Part shown: positions 26,236-38,321 of the stretch, one piece after another
How the letters are laid out: each line of letters opens with the position of its first letter
Position numbering within the stretch: position 1 is the first letter of the stretch
From: Ipomoea triloba
Lineage: Eukaryota > Streptophyta > Magnoliopsida > Solanales > Convolvulaceae
DNA: 64,000 nt
Reading direction: 5' to 3'
NCBI RefSeq assembly: GCF_003576645.1
Contig: NC_044924.1
Coordinates: 5,983,990 to 6,047,989 of the forward strand
Notes under the pieces: generated by a model
Told to the model about the DNA's origin: nothing
The model's input: the letters and a program-made list of their open reading frames with translations, nothing else
Database searches by the model: none
Position numbers and translations under genes: made by a program

Positions 26236-29200
26236 AACTTTGTTACATTTTAATGGGCTAAACCAAAAGTATAAATTACCAAAAGGGTATTTGGTTCGCC
26301 TTATTCTATACTATTGTTCCGACCCGACAAAGCATTTATGAGGATATAAATCATGGTAACTTAGTTAAACACATATGTTAGATTTTTGCTTCTTATGTAT
26401 GAGGAACCCCTCACTTTGAGAGATTGCACATACACTCTGTTGCGCCTTCTTCCATACTAGTATTTGCACCATGCTGGATGGAATTAACCAAACCCCATAT
26501 ACATGGGTAACCACACTCTTATCTTCTTTGTTGTCTAATATCAAGCATATTCTTTACGTTAGTAACCATACCCTTATCCGTTAATCAATTTTGACTAAAT
26601 CACTTTTTGTATGATATCTCTCAGTAAGTTCAATCTTGTTTTTACCTAATCACGCACCAATGTAAAAGTAAAGTGTATTTTACATATGAAAGGAAAAAAA
26701 TCTGAAAGCAATCCTAGTTAAATTGGTCGGACAGTTAATTTGATAATCATGAATCTATTTTTGAGTAGGTTGCAGATTTTTTTGTAATAAAAAGAAAGAA
26801 AATTTCAAAACAACTTGTCAAAATTGATTAAGAACTTTCTCCTAGCTAGGTGAGGCCAAGTGTAAGAAGCCAAGGGAAGAATAACCCAAGTGTGACAAGA
26901 AACAACATACATCACTATCCAAAATCTAAGAATATACAAGACAATTGAATACAATATTCAGATATTTTATACTCTTTATCTTTTTATGCAAGAAAATGCA
27001 ATTGTTTCCCAAAACTAAGTGGTTGGGAAGAAATTAGATTGAAGTACAAGGAGTGTGATGAGTTTTCTCCATGAACTAGTCAATGGGGGTAAAATATGTA
27101 GTGTCAGGTATAGTTTGGCTGTTTGTGTGAGAAGAAATATTCCTGGGGACCTCTGCTGAAATTTGATGATTTGGTTCAGAATTTCAGAGAAATTGTAGAT
27201 TCTCTGGTGATGATATCCTTCCCTTTTCTTTTACTTTTTACTTTTTAGTGAAAATTGATTGATCATACTGCAATGGCTGACAAAATTAAAAAAATTATTA
27301 AAAATAAAAATTCATAAATATGTTTTTAGGGTTTGAAGCTTAATTAGATATATATAGCCATATAGGTGCAACTTTCACAATACAACAATTTAATTAATCA
27401 TATACCTTGATGATTATATAAATATAATTCTCAATTTTTAATACATTTTAAATTTAATATGTTATTCTTCAACTTAAATAATACTCCGTACTGTATAAAT
27501 TTGTACATCTTTGTGCCGCAACCACAGTCAACCCCATTAGGCATTAATACAAGAAAATTTATATCAAGAAATTGAATAGTTCAATAATGTAAATATTAAA
27601 GCAAGCTCAATGCTTATGGGTTTCTTTTGTGAGTTTCTGTAGTAAAAAGGAAGCCAATAAAGATGGAGAAAATCCCTACTAACACTCACTAGTATAAAAT
27701 TAGCTATTTGGGTATGTTGTACAGACCATTTTATTTCTGTTGTGTACTAGTGATTGCTCTTAAAATGATAAGATTATATGTCTCATTAATAACGTTAATA
27801 GTCATATACTGATAAGTGAAAATGAAAATTCAACTTTTACCATAACACGGGTTAAGGTGGGATCCATGGTAAACACCCCTTGAGGTGTAATGGGGAACTA
27901 GCTAGGGGATTGGGTTTTAACTGGTTGTTAGCACAGTAAAATTGGATGGGCATGTGAATGAGTAGGATGAGGTGTAGGAAATTGGAAATGAATTGAAGCT
28001 AAAGGAAGCTTCCATATTGCCATTTTGGATGGCAATCTATCTCCAATTTGAAACATTGGAATGAAGTTACATGTGATGCTGCATATATTATTTAACCTTT
28101 TTTACACAGATACGTACAGAAGATGATTGAAGCTTTTCTGCTGTCAGCTTTCTCTTTTTCCTTTTTGTTCTAACTCTTTGGGATTCTTACCATGTTCATT
28201 AGATTACCCACACAAGAAAACAATTGTCCTTTTTCACTTTTCTTTTCCTTCACTTTTGCATTCTTTTTTTTTTAATTCATTATTTTTTTTATTGCTATCA
28301 CATTGATCAAAAGAGAAGGAGAAAATAATTTAATAAAATATTTTAAGAAACTTGCTTAGCTTCGACAAGCTACGTTTGGATGCTAAGTGATAAAAAAAAA
28401 TTGTCAGCAGGTTTCTGTTAAACAGATACACGCAACATAACCCAATCAAGTCTTTTGTGTAGTTTATAAACTATTACATATAAATAATATTTAATGGTTG
28501 TAGATTTTTATAATTAAAAAAAAAAACTACATAGTCATACAATTACAAAATTACATATAAATTAAAAAGAAAAAAATAGTGATATATGATGTTCATTCTC
28601 AATTATTGCCTGTAATAGTTTTATTTTTGTTTTTCATATAGTGAAAACGAGAAGAAATAAACAAACTAAACAACAAATTTAAATAAATCGTAGATTAGTC
28701 ACTAGAAATTAATCTTATTCAATGGGTCCTCAATGATTCATAAACAATACTTTTTTCAATGATGTGGTAAGTATGCATGGACTTCTTATACTTTTTTAAA
28801 AACACTTGACATTATGTGATTTTTATAAATTTTATTTAATATGACATCTGTTTATTCTGTAATCTAACTAAAAATAATTTTCTTGTTATATCTGACCTTA
28901 AATTATATATATATACAATAGTTGTGAGCACACATGTTTGATGAAACCGTAGAGTGTGTCCAACAACTAAGTAGTCATTCAAAAGTATTACATTATATAT
29001 TGCTTCGAAATGGATGAACCAAGTAGGCATAGCATAATTATAATACTTAATTAAAAGATTATGAGTTCAATTCTTGCAAACAATCTATTGATCAAACTAA
29101 TTACATAGAATCTTTATAATATGATTTACTTCTCTTATGTGATTTGCATTTTTACTTCCTCGGCTAAATATATATTCATCTAATCCAAAGAGCTCTTATC

Positions 29201-29435
29201 CATAGCCATGCATTGTGAAGTACAACTAAAGTGTCAATTTCATTGAAGTGGAAAATTAAATGTTGATCACCTGTTCTTATGGTAGAAGATTCAAATTTGG
29301 TAAATAAGTCAATTTTGGTCCCAATGTCTATTTTGATGAATTTGTTTGACGTTCTGTTGGACAATTACTCGTCTAAAATAGAGTAAGTGCTGAGTCAACC
29401 ACTACATTACAAGTGTCAACATTTTTTGAGTACTA

Positions 29436-29560
29436 CTAACTCTTGACTTTGTTACAATGTAGTATCTATTTATAGCTACTTTCTCAACCTAATGAAGCAA
29501 CCCACCCTTTCACATGGGAGTGTGAATCGGGTGCCACTAGACCACATGCTCTTTGGCATA
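29436..29560 (-). repeat. SINE-like relic (second family), copy 1
   Basis: On the - strand the copy reads tgtGGTCTAGTGGCACC (A-box-like), then degenerate sequence, and ends with ACTACATTGTAACAAAGTC. The same order recurs at about 43893-44005. A relative with a perfect B box lies at 40835-40905. Confidence 0.5.
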
Positions 29561-30229
29561 TAATTTTTTTTCTCAAAAAAATAATTGAAAAAAGCTGATT
29601 TGAGCAGCTTTTTGAATTTTAGTATTATATAGTTACAAAAAAGCTCACTAACTAAAAATTTATATTAAATTTTTAACCAAATCAAACAGCTAGTGGTCAA
29701 ATACCAAAATTAGCTGATAAACTAACTATCTTACCCAATAGGACCAATATCTTAATTAATTATTTTATTAAAAATATATCTTTATTCTTCTAAAATCTTA
29801 ATGGACTAAAACTCGTAGCCACTACGCTAATAAGGTGTTCACAAAAATCAAACTTGTAACCTTTAATTATGAGAATCATGATTCATCTACTTAGAATGGA
29901 TGTGAATTTTTTTAAAGCTTGAATTTGTATAACTTTGTCCAAAAATAATAATAGAACACAAAGTAAATTAATTTGAAAAAAATTAAATAATAATAGCACG
30001 ATGCTATATAAGTTAAATGTCTTGTTTATTTAGGGACTTTATACGATATATATATTGTGTGAAAATAATGGTCGAACGATTACAACACTGATGGTGAGGT
30101 TTCAGTGGGAGCTACTAGATCATGGCTGTCTTTGAGATACAATATTATATTAATTTGGATAAAAGTAAATGTATGTCATTTTCAAAGCGCAATTATATTA
30201 GTGATGAGAATTAACGAACGCCATAGCTT

Positions 30230-30480
30230 TTGCATGAATGCTCTAACCAGACATCATCAGCCTGGCCATGCGCGATATATGATGCCCCAGCGGACAATAG
30301 GCCCGACACGTCGTCCTCACGTTGGAAAAAGCTAAGCACCCAGGCTAGGCCGGTCAGCAGCCACCCCTGATTCGTCGTGGTGCAGTGCATACCGTGCTGC
30401 CGCGTTGTTCATTTCCTCGGACGTACTTTGTGTAACCAACGAACCACTCGTCACGCACCCTTGCGATCACATAGAGAGTA
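30230..30480. other. GC-rich island of unknown origin in AT-rich DNA
   Basis: About 250 bases are strikingly GC-rich compared with both flanks (for example GGACAATAGGCCCGACACG and CACCCAGGCTAGGCCGGTC). Only short frames cross it, and no protein family is recognised. It could be a fragment of a transposon or captured gene. No boundaries or target duplications are seen. Confidence 0.4.
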
Positions 30481-30626
30481 TGTTGTACTCATAAAGAACT
30501 TAGTTGATTTATGATTGATAGATTATGGATAATAATATAAGATCGAGTCCTAAATATTATAGTATATGAGTTATACTTAATGTAGTGAGCTCTTTGTAAG
30601 CACTTAGGAGTTGGTAATTTTACATA

Positions 30627-30915
30627 GGTCCTGTTTGGTAAATGGTTGTTGGCTGATTGAGTTGGTTGTTTGGGTTAGAAAGTATGATTTGTTGATAATA
30701 TTAGCTGATTGTAGAAAGTTGTTTGATAAATTAGCTGTTAGCTGATAGCTGTTTGGTATAATTTCTTTTCTAAAAAAGCTAATTGAAAAGGCTGCTTTGA
30801 GTAGCCTTTTGAATTTTAGCATTTTTGAGTTACAAAAAGCTCATTAACCAAACAACTAATAGTAGTCAAATAAGTCAATATTGATTGATAGATTGATTAT
30901 TTACCCAACACGGCC
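30627..30915. repeat. MITE-like element with GGYCSTGTTKGGTAAAT ends
   Basis: The left end AGGTCCTGTTTGGTAAAT matches the reverse complement of the right end (ATTTACCCAACACGGCCAT) with few changes. The interior carries GCTGATTG / AGCTAATTG words and a short hairpin (aaaggctgctttgagtagcctttt). Diverged relatives lie near 29560-29745 and 8237-8360. This looks like a hAT-type non-autonomous element, judged by the ends alone. Confidence 0.6.
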
Positions 30916-32253
30916 ATAACAAATTGTTTAATTACTGTGATTTATTTCTCTACTAATCCACTATTACACTATACTCGGACAATCACGACGATTTGTCGTC
31001 CTGCATAATCTGATCTAATATTCTACTAACCCGATAATTCTATTTGTGTCCCGCATTGAGTGTGACCAGCTCTTTCAATTCTTTTGGTTTTTGTCCTTTT
31101 ACGTTTGATTGTATGTACATACATATTGATTCTAGGAATCCAAAAGTCATCAACAACGTATCAATAGTGTTTTTTTTTAAATTAAAAAATCTTTCTTTTC
31201 AATAATATCAAGGGTTACCTTACGCTATTAAAGTTATACTCAATAAATTTAAGAAATTAATCATTTTAGACCAACAATGACAAATATTGTGAATAAATTA
31301 AAATAATGGGCATTTATAGTTTTTTTGAAATATAAAGACATTATTGTAGTTGTTAAAACAGCATTGCACAAATTTTCAAGATAATTGACTAATTGAGAAT
31401 CAAACCATTTTCATAGGGCCTTGGTTGTGTCATGATTTCAGTTCATGACATTATTTGTTTGGTTGATTATATAAATTATTAAAGGAGATTTTATTTCAAT
31501 TATAATGTGCTTTGATTATAAAACGAAAGGCAAAGACAGCTCGAGTAAGAAGTATCATACAATCATTAAATCCAAATAATTGTTAATTATTTGATGAATT
31601 AAATCACATGCCTGTGGTGGGCTTGAATTGTACTACTATGCTAATATCTTTCATTATTATTATTGTCTGCTGCATTATAAAAGGTTACACTCAACTATCA
31701 TTGTTACGTTACTTAGGTACATAGTCTCGCACATTTCCAAAGTTCAATATTACATCTTAAAATTTCTATGGACCATATAGATACATAATTTTTAGTTGTT
31801 GTCTCATTATGAAGTACAAATTGAATTAAAAATTGTAATTACTATTCAAAAATATATACTAAATAAAATTTATGTATATAATAGCTCGAAGGAAGAGGAG
31901 GATGAGGAGGAGGATATCAATATGTCATTCAATTCTAAAAAGTTCTAAATACATATTTGAACTTACAAAAATTGTGCAATCGAATCTTTTTTTTTTAGGT
32001 TGCCATCAAGTAATTGGTTAAAAATAGTTGACATGAAATCTAAATAAGTTTTATATATGATACGTTGGTAGGCTAAACGGGCCAACCCGTCAATTCACTT
32101 TTAGTTTTAAAATTTTAAAATATAAACTTAATTTTTGCATAAGTCAAAATTTGAACCTTTAACATAACCATAATATTGTTAATTTAACTCTATATAAGGT
32201 TTTATAGTTTATAACATTATTTATAAACATTATATATTTTTTGGGTAGTATGG

Positions 32254-32545
32254 TTATACTGCAAATTATATTATGGACCATAATCCACTTTGGATTGTGA
32301 ATCCTGATTCAAATGACATCCATATTATGTGCTCACGGTTAATAGATTATGTGTTTGTATATAAATTGAATGCACATAAAAGGTTAACAATAAGCACACA
32401 ATATACAGCTAACATATTATGTACATGTAATTAACATATTATGTGCCTTCAATTTATTTACAGCCACATAATTTATTAATTGCAAACACATAATTTTTAA
32501 ACAATGGTCTATAATATAAGGTGGACCTTAATCCATGATAAAACA
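32254..32545. repeat. MITE-like element, TTATAC family, copy 3
   Basis: It starts TTATACTGCAAATTATATTATGG and ends near 32545 in CCTTAATCCATGATAA. The interior contains the same ACATAATATGTTAAC / GTTAACATATTATGT blocks as the copies at 9290 and 13926. Non-coding. Confidence 0.5.
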
Positions 32546-33819
32546 ATTGATGGTTATAAGGCTGGCCCAAAAGAAAAACACTAACTCAACCCATCTTAAA
32601 ACATGTTAAATAGGCCCAACTTGTTGAGTTAAACCCATCTTGACTGCTTTAGTTTGCGGTTAGCCTGGTTATACAAGTTAAAATAAATCAAGACAATCAT
32701 TATTTTATTTAGTCATTAGAGGAAAACTGAATGGAAAAATAAGAAGAAAAAAATAACCATAGACCAATGTCGTACCACGATTCTAAAATGATAATTGTTA
32801 CGGAGTACATTATTTGTATGCAATATTATAATGATTTTATATAGTAATAAGCAACCTTAGCTAAATTAATCATATAGTTAGCTTGATAATTATAAAATTT
32901 TAAATTTAGCTCTCGATTAGAGTTGTCATGGAATCCATGCAATCTTTTATTGTTTAAAATTATAAATAAATCAAAGTAGCATAAATTTTATATATTGATG
33001 TTAAATTTAAAATAAAAAAATAAATTTAAAATAATGCAGTTAAATCTTTTCATTCAAATTTCAAAACATACATAAGATGGAAGTATTATTATTTAGATGT
33101 ATAAATCTAAGAGGGGAGAGAAAGAGACAGACATACTAAATGAGAGATTTGGGGGACCAGATTAAATGAAGTATATGGATTAGAAAGTTTTTCTGAAGTT
33201 AATGATGCCACGTGGGAGGGGTGAGATTGATGATGGTAAAATGAGTTGTCAAGCTCCTGGCCGGTTCTGTTAGAAGTGTTGGCCTGTTTGGATGGGGACA
33301 GATTCCTGGATTTCCCCAATCCAATAAACATTCAAATGTTTTTTTTTTTTTTTAATAAATAAATAAAAGGAAGCAGTAGTGGACTAACGGCAGAGGTGTG
33401 GTGGTACAATATAACGTCTCGGCCGTCGAGCCGCGACCGCCCGTGACCTTGGAATCCGCCAAAGCATTGCAAACAGCTCCAACTAAAAATTTCGCACTTT
33501 ATTATTATTATTATTTTTTGTTTTGTTTATACATTTTTCTACCCTTTAAGGATGTTTTGTGAGATTATTAGTTTGCTGTTTGCGCGTGTGGTTTACTCTT
33601 TGCTGCCATGATCGCAGGTCGCATAACAGAGCAAGGACGCCGGGTGCAGGTAGTTTGGTTATATATTTTATGATAAACTAAACTAAAAAATCAAAATAAT
33701 TACTAAATTATTGTTTGAAAATATACTACTATGTGCAGTTTGTCGAGAGATTTTTTAATTATGAAAATATACTAAAAAATATTTTTATGATATTGGTGTT
33801 TGGTGTATGTACGTGTCTA

Positions 33820-33821
<2 letters not shown>

Positions 33822-33877
<56 letters not shown>
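33822..33877. repeat. AT dinucleotide microsatellite
   Basis: An uninterrupted AT run of more than 50 bases. The nominal open frame across it encodes only Ile-Tyr repeats and is not a gene. Confidence 0.95.
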
Positions 33878-33879
<2 letters not shown>

Positions 33880-34699
33880 CCCTCTCTTAACCTCTAAGGC
33901 TCTAAATTTTATGTTAACATCATTAAGTAATTTGAATCGTACGAAATAGTAAAATTTAATTTAGTATGGAACTAATAGAAACTTAAGTAATTATATGATT
34001 ATTGACAAATATTTAATATTAAGCATTTATTTCAATTATTAGGAACATTGTCAAATGGGAGGCTTGGGCTATTTTTGATGCAATTCATTGAGCATGGTGC
34101 AGAGGTGAGAGAAAGATTTTGATATAAAGTGATTATAAGGAGATCGTCATTTAGATTAGTGATGATATTATACCATTCAGACTAGTTAGTGAAATCATTC
34201 CAGAGTGAAGGCATGGGAGGTCAAAATCACTTATACCTCTTCTCCCCCCACCCTTCCGTGAAACGGACAAAGTAGTGGACGGTCTAGTCACGATTACTAT
34301 TAGAAGAATAGAAGGAAGTGTGCTTGGGTTGAGTTTAATAATCATCCAATGAACTTTGGAGCCTACTCGATAGAGAGAAGTAACATTGTCTGTCACAATC
34401 GTAATATTATGAATAGACGCTAGTTTGATTGAGTTCTTTGTCGGATGATAAAAAAAATTAGTTGAATGAAATAATAAAATAGTTTATTAATGATTTTTTC
34501 TTACTTTAGATTCAATAAATAAAAAATATACGAAGTATATGAATAATTATTTTAATTAAGGAAAAAAGGCAAAGTATTAAAAAAAAAGAAAAAAAAAGGT
34601 CGTTTTCAGTCTCGAATTTCCAGCAAATTTTCGCAAAGGGAGACAGTTTTTCTCGTACCGGCGATTTTCCTTTTCCCACTGTTTTAAAAAGGCTCTCTT

Positions 34700-35267
34700 G
34701 TTCCTCCCTCTCCTCTCTCTCTCTCTCTTTCGAACTCAACTGCCGCTCCGTGTTCGACTCGCGTTTTTAGCAGTCTTAGCATCTAAGGAGACGAATCACC
34801 CGAGACGCAGATAAAATATACATTTATATAGAGAGAGAACTGAAGAGAGAAAAAAAAAAAAACCAAAAAAATTTTACACGCGTAAATACACTATGCAGAT
34901 AGAGGAATCGATCGGTCAATTTCTTTATATCTTTGAATTGCCATTGTGGAATTGATTTTCCTCAGACTTTGAAATTTTCCTTCTCCGATTGTGAGGATTC
35001 GGGTTGTCATTTAATTTGGGCGCTTCTCGAATTGAGATCCCGTAGTTTGATTTTACGTCGAAGGAATCCTCGGATTCCTTGTCGTTTGCCGCCGGTTCCC
35101 GGAATTGTTCTTTTTTGGCGATCGTGGCCGAGTTCGGGTCGTCGGAATTGGAATTGCGTTGTTGTTTTCCGAGGTAGAAAGGGGCTCGGGATGAGCGATG
35201 TTGACCTTCGCAGTAGGTTTGTGATGTAATATGGAAGTGGTGGTAGTGGTGCACACAGACGAAGAAG
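34700..35267 (+). promoter_or_regulatory. Promoter/5' leader of the IPC synthase gene
   Basis: A CT-rich tract at 34703-34733, a TATA-like TTTATATAGA at about 34821, then a leader containing upstream ATGs. The first, at 35191, opens a 12-codon frame ending at 35229. The second, at 35231, has a favourable context (A at -3, G at +4) and overlaps the main start in another frame. The transcription start is inferred, not shown. Confidence 0.5.
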
Positions 35268-38200
35268 ATGTCGCTTTACATTGGTCGCGAGGCTTCAAAG
35301 GTTCGTCTTTTTTCTGTGCTATATTGCTTCAAGATACTTGTTTGATTTAAATTCCATATTTTATTTTTCTCTTTTAACAAAAATAAGGCATTTTCTTGAT
35401 TGACTTGTTTGTTATTTCTGTTCTGTGGAGAAGCTATGGAAGAGAATTTGTGCAGAGACTACAGCAGAGATCAAGCTTCTTGCCGAGAATTGGAAGTATC
35501 TTCTTGGAGGTCTAATTTGTCAGGTTGTGATTCAGTGGAAATGCTAATTTTTATTCGGTTTAAGTGTGGTCTTGGTTTTCTTGAAGCTTAAAGCCTGTGA
35601 TTAAGTTCTGTATAGGTGTTTATGGGACCACATGGTTGTGTTAATCTAGGCTGCAGTGCTTCACTGCTTAGTACTATGGTTGAAATTTTAGGCTAAGTTA
35701 GTTTTCTAGTTGACTTTATCTCTGGTATAATTATCAGGCTTTATTTCCCATGTTGGCTAGAAATATACATTTTATGCTGAGAAAACTTGATGTTATGTGT
35801 TTGCCAGTGTTATCTTCTGAGTGCTTTGCATGGAGCCTTGAGTGCTAAGAGCATCATGAATTATTAGTTGTAGTTGCTTTGTTTAAAATTAGGGGATTGT
35901 TATCTATTGGTACTTTCTTTTGTGATGTGTAACTTCTTTCCTTTCTTTTCCTGTAACTGTGCTTTAGATGCCTAAAATGTGAATCTATCTATGTCTCAAT
36001 TCTCCAGTACATCCATGGACTGGCTGCTCGAGGGGTTCATTACATACATCGGCCAGGACCGACTCTACAGGACGTTGGGTTCGTTCTTCTTCCGGTGAGT
36101 AATGCTTCTTCCATATGTCTGATTGCATTTACTTTCGAGAAGATTCGTGCTCATTTTCTTTTGTTTACCTCAACAAACTCTAGGAACTTGGTCAAGACAA
36201 GGCTTACATCAGTGAGACAGTATTCACTTCCATCTTTATGTCTTTTGTCTTGGTGAGTAATCCTTGCATATCTGTTTCTGGTTTGACTTTGGGTGTAATT
36301 AAGTGATCCATAACTCTAGTTGATTAGGTATTTCTATATTACCAGCAGTAAATTTTTATATCATCTACTCCTATTAGCGTTTTCATTTTTAAATAGTGTT
36401 CTCTGTTATGCTGCAGTGGACTTTCCATCCGTTCATTTTAAAGAGCAAAAAGATCTACACTGTGCTAATATGGTGCAGGGTCTTGGCTTTCTTAGCTGTA
36501 AGTTTCTTATCTCCATGTATTTGTATGTTCATATCTCCATTAAATGATTGGACAAAATCCAGTTGTATTATATATGTTTGGACCATATGTGGAAGATCAA
36601 TATTAATTTACAATTGAAATGTGAACTGAGTTTTTGTATGCAGGCTTGTCAATTTCTTCGGATTATAACTTTCTATTCTACACAACTTCCTGGTCCAAAT
36701 TATCACTGTCGGGAGGTAAAAGCTTAAACTGCAGTGTTATGAAGATCTTGTTCTGTTCCATGGTTGAAAAAATCGCTAGGCACTCGGGGAGCGCCTAGGA
36801 CGCCTAGCCGGGGACTAATCGGCGCCTAGGCGCCCGTGTATTTTTTTATTTTATTTTTTATTTTTTAAAAATTTGTTTAAGTATTTTTAATTTTTTAAAG
36901 ACTAATAATTATAAATTATTTAATACTTTAATCGTTAATACTAAAATATTAAATATTAACCTAAAAAATATCTAGAGTTTGTACAATTTAGGATTATTTC
37001 GCTCAAAACGATGTTGTTTTGAGTGAAATAACCCATTAAAAAAAAGAACAATAGTTAATCGACCGATTGGAAGGCCTAGTAGGTGCCTAGTTGGTCTAGT
37101 TGACGCCTAGGCGGTCAGTGCCTAAGCGGCCTAGGCGGTGCTTTGGCGGCCTAGGCAGAGCTTAAGCGGCCTAGGCGGTCGCCTAGCCGGCCAGCCGCCT
37201 AGACCACCATTTAATGTGATACGCTAGGCGGTCGACCAGCGTCTAGCGCCTAGGCGGGATTTTTGCAACACTGTTATGTTTTAAGACTTTTTTTCTTTTC
37301 TTTTGTGTTTGTGTTTATCTATGAACACTTCTGACAGGAGATTTATTTCTGCAATATGCAGGGTTCAAAGCTTGCTACGCTTCCTCGCCCTGATAGTATT
37401 GTAGAATTTCTATTTATGAATTGTAGGTGACACTTACGCATAATTTGTTTTTCCCTTGAATCTGTTATCTTGACTTTATTCTCGTGAGTTACATGATTTT
37501 TATGAATTTGCAGTTCCTCAGGGAATACTTTATGGTTGTGGGGATCTAATATTCTCATCGCATATGATATTCTCTCTTGTCTTTGTTCGGACATATCAAA
37601 AATACGGCACACGAAGGTATATTCTCATACTGTCTTGACTTGGCTGCTTTCGTTAGCCAGGGAGGTATATTTTCAGTTTTGATTAGGTGATTAGCCCATA
37701 ATAATTTTGAGGAATCTTTAGGTTGATCAAGCAATGTGCCTGGTTAGCTGTTATCGCCCAAAGTTTCTTGATTGTTGCGTCTCGCAAACATTACACAGTT
37801 GATGTTGTCGTGGCTTGGTGAGGGATTATTCAACTACAGTTTCTTTGATAATCTGTTCCCTTAAAAACCAACAATTTTTTTTATTTATTCATTTGAATTT
37901 TTTTCCAGGTACACCGTGAATCTGGTGGTGTTCTTTGTTGACAGAAAATTACCAGGTTTGCATGCAGCCACAAAATTTCTCTCGCTCTCATTTCTCTTTA
38001 ACCAAACTAGAAATACTAAAGCACTGACCATATTTACACAGAATTGCCTGACCGCTCTGGTTCAACGGGATTTTTGATACCATTGACCAAGGACAACAAG
38101 ACTAGAGACGAGAACCTCAAACTTTTGAATGGGAATTCTGGAGATCTTGCAGACAAGGTATGAAAATAACATCTTTCCTGGTATTATCTTATGTTTTTTT

Positions 38201-38321
38201 TTTTTTCTCATGATAATACATATTCATTTTGTTGCTTCAGAGGCCAAGAACCCAAATAAGTGGGAAGATAACAGAAGACGGAAACACGGTGCACGGTGAA
38301 GGGTTGATGAATGGGGGATAG
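35268..38321 (+). CDS. IPCS: Phosphatidylinositol:ceramide inositolphosphotransferase (IPC synthase)
   Basis: Transfers phosphoinositol from phosphatidylinositol to ceramide at the Golgi/trans-Golgi, making inositol phosphorylceramide, the base of plant GIPC sphingolipids; Arabidopsis IPCS2 is ERH1. Twelve exons in phase: 35268-35300, 35434-35523, 36008-36094, 36184-36252, 36417-36497, 36644-36715, 37362-37422, 37514-37616, 37722-37817, 37909-37955, 38042-38157, 38241-38321; 311 aa. Several membrane segments are visible. The lipid phosphate phosphatase-like catalytic residues lie in [12 protein letters not shown] (His181) and [14 protein letters not shown] (His222, Asp226). Conserved family stretches include [19 protein letters not shown] and [18 protein letters not shown]. 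Intron 6 holds a GC-rich repeat. It is convergent with the PAR1-family gene. Confidence 0.97.
36763..37271. repeat. GCCTAGGCG-rich inverted-repeat element in IPCS intron 6
   Basis: About 0.5 kb whose two ends are imperfect mirror images: ttgaaaaaatcgctaggc at the left, and at the right the reverse complement of ttgcaaaaatcccgcctagg. Both terminal zones, especially 37075-37255, are packed with CCTAGGCGG-type units, while the centre (36840-37050) is AT-rich. Similar sequence is scattered in many plant genomes as a non-autonomous repeat. TGTTATG occurs at 36734 and 37272 and might mark a target duplication, but the left copy is offset from the repeat end. Confidence 0.7.

Larger units (their letters stand above)
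26260..34600. other. Repeat-rich intergenic region with no convincing gene
   Basis: About 8.3 kb of AT-rich DNA. The recognisable pieces (SINE-like, MITE-like, GC island, AT run) are listed separately. No open frame here resembles a plant protein, and no exon chain could be assembled on either strand. Confidence 0.5.

Noticed and set aside
33715..33897. 60-codon frame of Ile-Tyr repeats
   Set aside because: Translation of an AT microsatellite.
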